NCBI GenBank assembly: GCA_022822185.1
Contig: JAJECE010000123.1
Span: forward strand, 1-46,585
DNA from: Rhodothermales bacterium
GTDB lineage: Bacteria; Bacteroidota; Rhodothermia; Rhodothermales; Bin80
DNA: 46,585 nucleotides
Direction: 5' to 3'
The translations under genes were made by a program, and so were the position numbers. Of the stretch, positions 44,608-46,585 are shown piece by piece (position 1 is the stretch's first letter; every line of letters starts with the position of its first letter). The notes beneath the pieces were generated by a model, which had not been told where the DNA came from, did no database searches, and saw nothing but the letters and a program-made list of their open reading frames with translations.

Positions 44608-46585
44608 ATGATGCGGCTTAATCACTCATGGGACGATTATTCTCTCCTTGAGTTAGTCAACTACCCCCCCATTTTTTCATTGGAAGTTCCACATTGTACA
44701 CTTCCTGCTGTTATTCCTATTGGTTTTCCCAATAGGAGCATGGGCACAGGGAGATGGAAATCTGCAGCTGGCTCCATCTCAGAGTTTGGCGGCAGAACGT
44801 AGTCAGATTGACCTTTCTCATGATTTACCCGCCAGCGGTTTTAACGCTGTTTCCACACAATATGGGAGTTCTGTCGACTCCTCATCAAGGGATCCATTAG
44901 AGGATCGTGACAACTGGACAGATGCCGCTCTGAATGAAGAGGGCACAGGCGGAATCTCTATGACTCTCAGTCCTGATGCTGACCCTCCTGATCCGCCATC
45001 GTATTTAAGAGCATTCGGTGGACCTACTCTGATTGAACTTCACTGGACCCCTCCCGATGACGACGGTGGATCGGCGATTACCGGATACAATATTGATTCT
45101 TCTTCTGATGGAGGGAATAACTGGAATTCTTTGCATTCAGGTGTTATGGGGACATCTGCTATTCATCATTCGATTGCATCAGGATCAACGTTCCATTACC
45201 GTGTCCGTGCCGTTAACAGCGATGATGAAGTGAGCGGTGTTTCCAATGTAGTCAGCGCAACAACGGGTGGGCCGGGTTATGTGACGGACTTAACTGCGGA
45301 GGCTGTCGGGCGCAATCAGATCAGCCTTTCCTGGACGACTCCCGGTAACACTGGTACATCGACCATTACAGGCTACCGCATTTATAGGTCCACCAATTTA
45401 GAGACTCCCTGGACTGATTTTTTATTCGATATTCCAGGCACTGGCACAAGCCATGGACAGCAATCCACATTTCAGGTAGGCACGACGTATTATTACCATG
45501 TCGCTGCGATCAATGCCACGGGTGTAGGCCTTCCATCCGATATGGCTCAAGTAACCATAGAGGCCCGTGCACCGGACGCGCCCACGAATTTAACCGCAAC
45601 CCCTTCCGGACCGACCCAAATCGTTCTTTCCTGGACGGCCCCCAATGATACCTCCCCCAATGATAACGATGGAGTGGAGAGGATTACCGGGTATAAAATT
45701 GAGATGTCCCCGGATGGAATAGGTTGGGAAGATGATCCTCTGGTGGAGGACACTGGAAATAATGCGACAACCTACACAGATACGGGACTTACCGAAGGCA
45801 CGACGCGCCACTACCGCGTCTCTGCGATCAACTCCGTTGGTGCGGGCGATCCATCCAACGAGGCCTCTGCAACGACGCAGGCAATTACTGCGCCGGATGC
45901 ACCGGATGCGCCCACAAATTTGACTGCAACGGCTTCCGGACAAACCCGGATTGATCTTTCCTGGACGGCCCCTGCGAACGATGGCGGTGCCGCCATTACA
46001 GGGTACCGGATTCAGGTGTCCTCGAATGCAGGCAGTTCCTGGAATCCTCTGCAGGATATCACAGGACGCGCAACCACGACCTATTCTCATAGCGGGCTTA
46101 CGGCCGGCACGACGCGCCATTATCAGGTCCGTGCGATCAATTCCGTAGGTGCGGGTGCCCCTTCCAATGTGGCCCATGCAACGACCGATGCCGCCACGGT
46201 CACGGTGCCGGAGGCACCCGCCAATCTGACGGCAACCGCTTCCGGCCCGACCCGGATTGATCTGTCGTGGACGGCTCCCGCCAGCAACGGCGGATCGTCC
46301 ATCACAGGGTATCGGATTCAGGTGTCCCCCAGTGGAACCGGAAATTGGACGAATCTGGTCGACAATACCCGAAACACCAATACGACCTATATACATACGG
46401 ATCTTTCCCCCGGCACGACGCGCCATTACCGGGTCCGTGCCATCAATTCCGTGGGTCCGGGTGCCCCTTCCGATGTCGCCCGCGCAACGACAACGGCCGC
46501 CGCCGCGCCGGACGCGCCCTCAAATTTAACTGCCACCGCTTCGGGGCGAACCGAAATTACGCTTTCCTGGAGCTCCCCCTCCAAT
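44608..46585 (+). CDS. Fibronectin-III repeat secreted protein, frame broken at C7/T6 tract, partial
   Basis: From 44657 to the window end a single frame stays open for about 640 codons without any ATG, GTG or TTG start before its signal peptide (FHIVHFLLLFLLVFPIG then AWAQG). The only start in range, ATG 44608, reads MMRLNHSWDDYSLLELVNYPP in the next frame. Loss of one base in the C7 (44664-44670) or T6 run (44672-44677) joins them. The mature part has about 70 residues of leader, then six FN3 domains starting near 44990, 45270, 45570, 45890, 46195 and 46505. Each has the LTATASG, DLSWTAP, ITGYRIQVS and GTTRHYRVRAINSVG strands. The gene continues beyond the edge, so any C-terminal sorting domain is not visible. 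A role in surface adhesion is inferred. Confidence 0.8.
44664..44677 (+). repeat. C7-A-T6 homopolymer pair at the frame break
   Basis: Seven C's, one A and six T's lie between the start codon at 44608 and the signal-peptide frame. One base fewer in either run would restore a single open frame. Confidence 0.75.
45570..46585 (+). repeat. Tandem about 305-bp FN3-encoding DNA repeats
   Basis: Successive FN3 units are similar at DNA level, with blocks such as GGCACGACGCGCCATTA and GTGCGATCAATTCCGT recurring near 45798, 46107 and 46412. Similarity is higher between units 4 and 5 than with units 1 and 2, which points to recent unit duplication. Confidence 0.75.

Noticed and set aside
44290-44625. 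111-codon minus-strand frame upstream of the FN3 gene
   Set aside because: No motif, overlaps the FN3 gene start, and its composition is unlike the neighbouring genes.
45590-46426. Open 278-codon minus-strand frame rich in Arg and Gly
   Set aside because: Its periodicity mirrors the FN3 repeats on the plus strand and it has no start context or known domain; a shadow of the repeats.
45570-46585. Regularly spaced repeats as a possible CRISPR array
   Set aside because: The repeats are long, coding and diverged with a period of about 305 bp, encoding FN3 domains; no short identical repeats or spacers.

Overview
The window comes from a bacterium of the Bacteroidota/FCB group, most likely Rhodothermota- or Balneolota-like. 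The evidence is the C-terminal type IX secretion (T9SS) sorting domains of the form NYPNPFNPSTRIQFDLPE, a long Bacteroidota-style signal peptidase I, weak or absent Shine-Dalgarno sequences, and a secreted fibronectin-III repeat protein. No species can be named from the sequence alone.

Layout. (1) 1-218: start of a secreted protein on the minus strand, with a G9 tract at its first codons. (2) 691-18310: two paralogous T9SS-sorted proteins with tandem Cache domains lie in opposite orientation and flank about 14.7 kb. That segment holds a decayed IS256-family transposase, a 3437-residue type I polyketide synthase (KS-AT-DH-cMT-psiKR-ER-KR-ACP-KS-AT0), a discrete carrier protein, a dTDP-glucose 4,6-dehydratase and a HAD phosphatase. 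(3) 18.6-30.8 kb: housekeeping genes (LMW tyrosine phosphatase, xseA, YjbQ-like protein, SDR, xseB, K+ channel, L,D-transpeptidase) interrupted by two restriction-modification systems, a methylase plus TdeIII-type nuclease pair and a single-chain type IIG enzyme. (4) 30.8-35.0 kb: lepA, a small secreted protein and lepB on the minus strand, then tRNA-Leu(CAG) and tRNA-Asn(GTT). (5) 35.2-38.5 kb: an AlbA_2/ATPase-like regulator with an 11-residue tandem repeat, a partial duplication of its 3' end, a HicB/DUF1902-like small protein and an SDR. (6) 39.1-44.2 kb: GntP permease and an IlvD/Edd dehydratase, followed by a HAD hydrolase and a TIM-barrel isomerase on the other strand, which looks like a sugar-acid utilisation locus. 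(7) 44.6 kb to the end: a fibronectin-III repeat surface protein whose signal-peptide frame is separated from its only start codon by a C7/T6 homopolymer.

How it fits together. The PKS would build a saturated, C-methylated acyl chain from malonyl-CoA and SAM. Its second half is a KS-AT unit copied from the first: the KS catalytic triad is kept, but the AT has lost all three catalytic elements. Because the chain ends there, the separate ACP 200 bp downstream is the natural partner of the trailing KS. No thioesterase or phosphopantetheinyl transferase is present. The two secreted proteins at the window ends both carry homopolymers at the signal peptide, which suggests phase-variable surface display, although sequencing error must be excluded.
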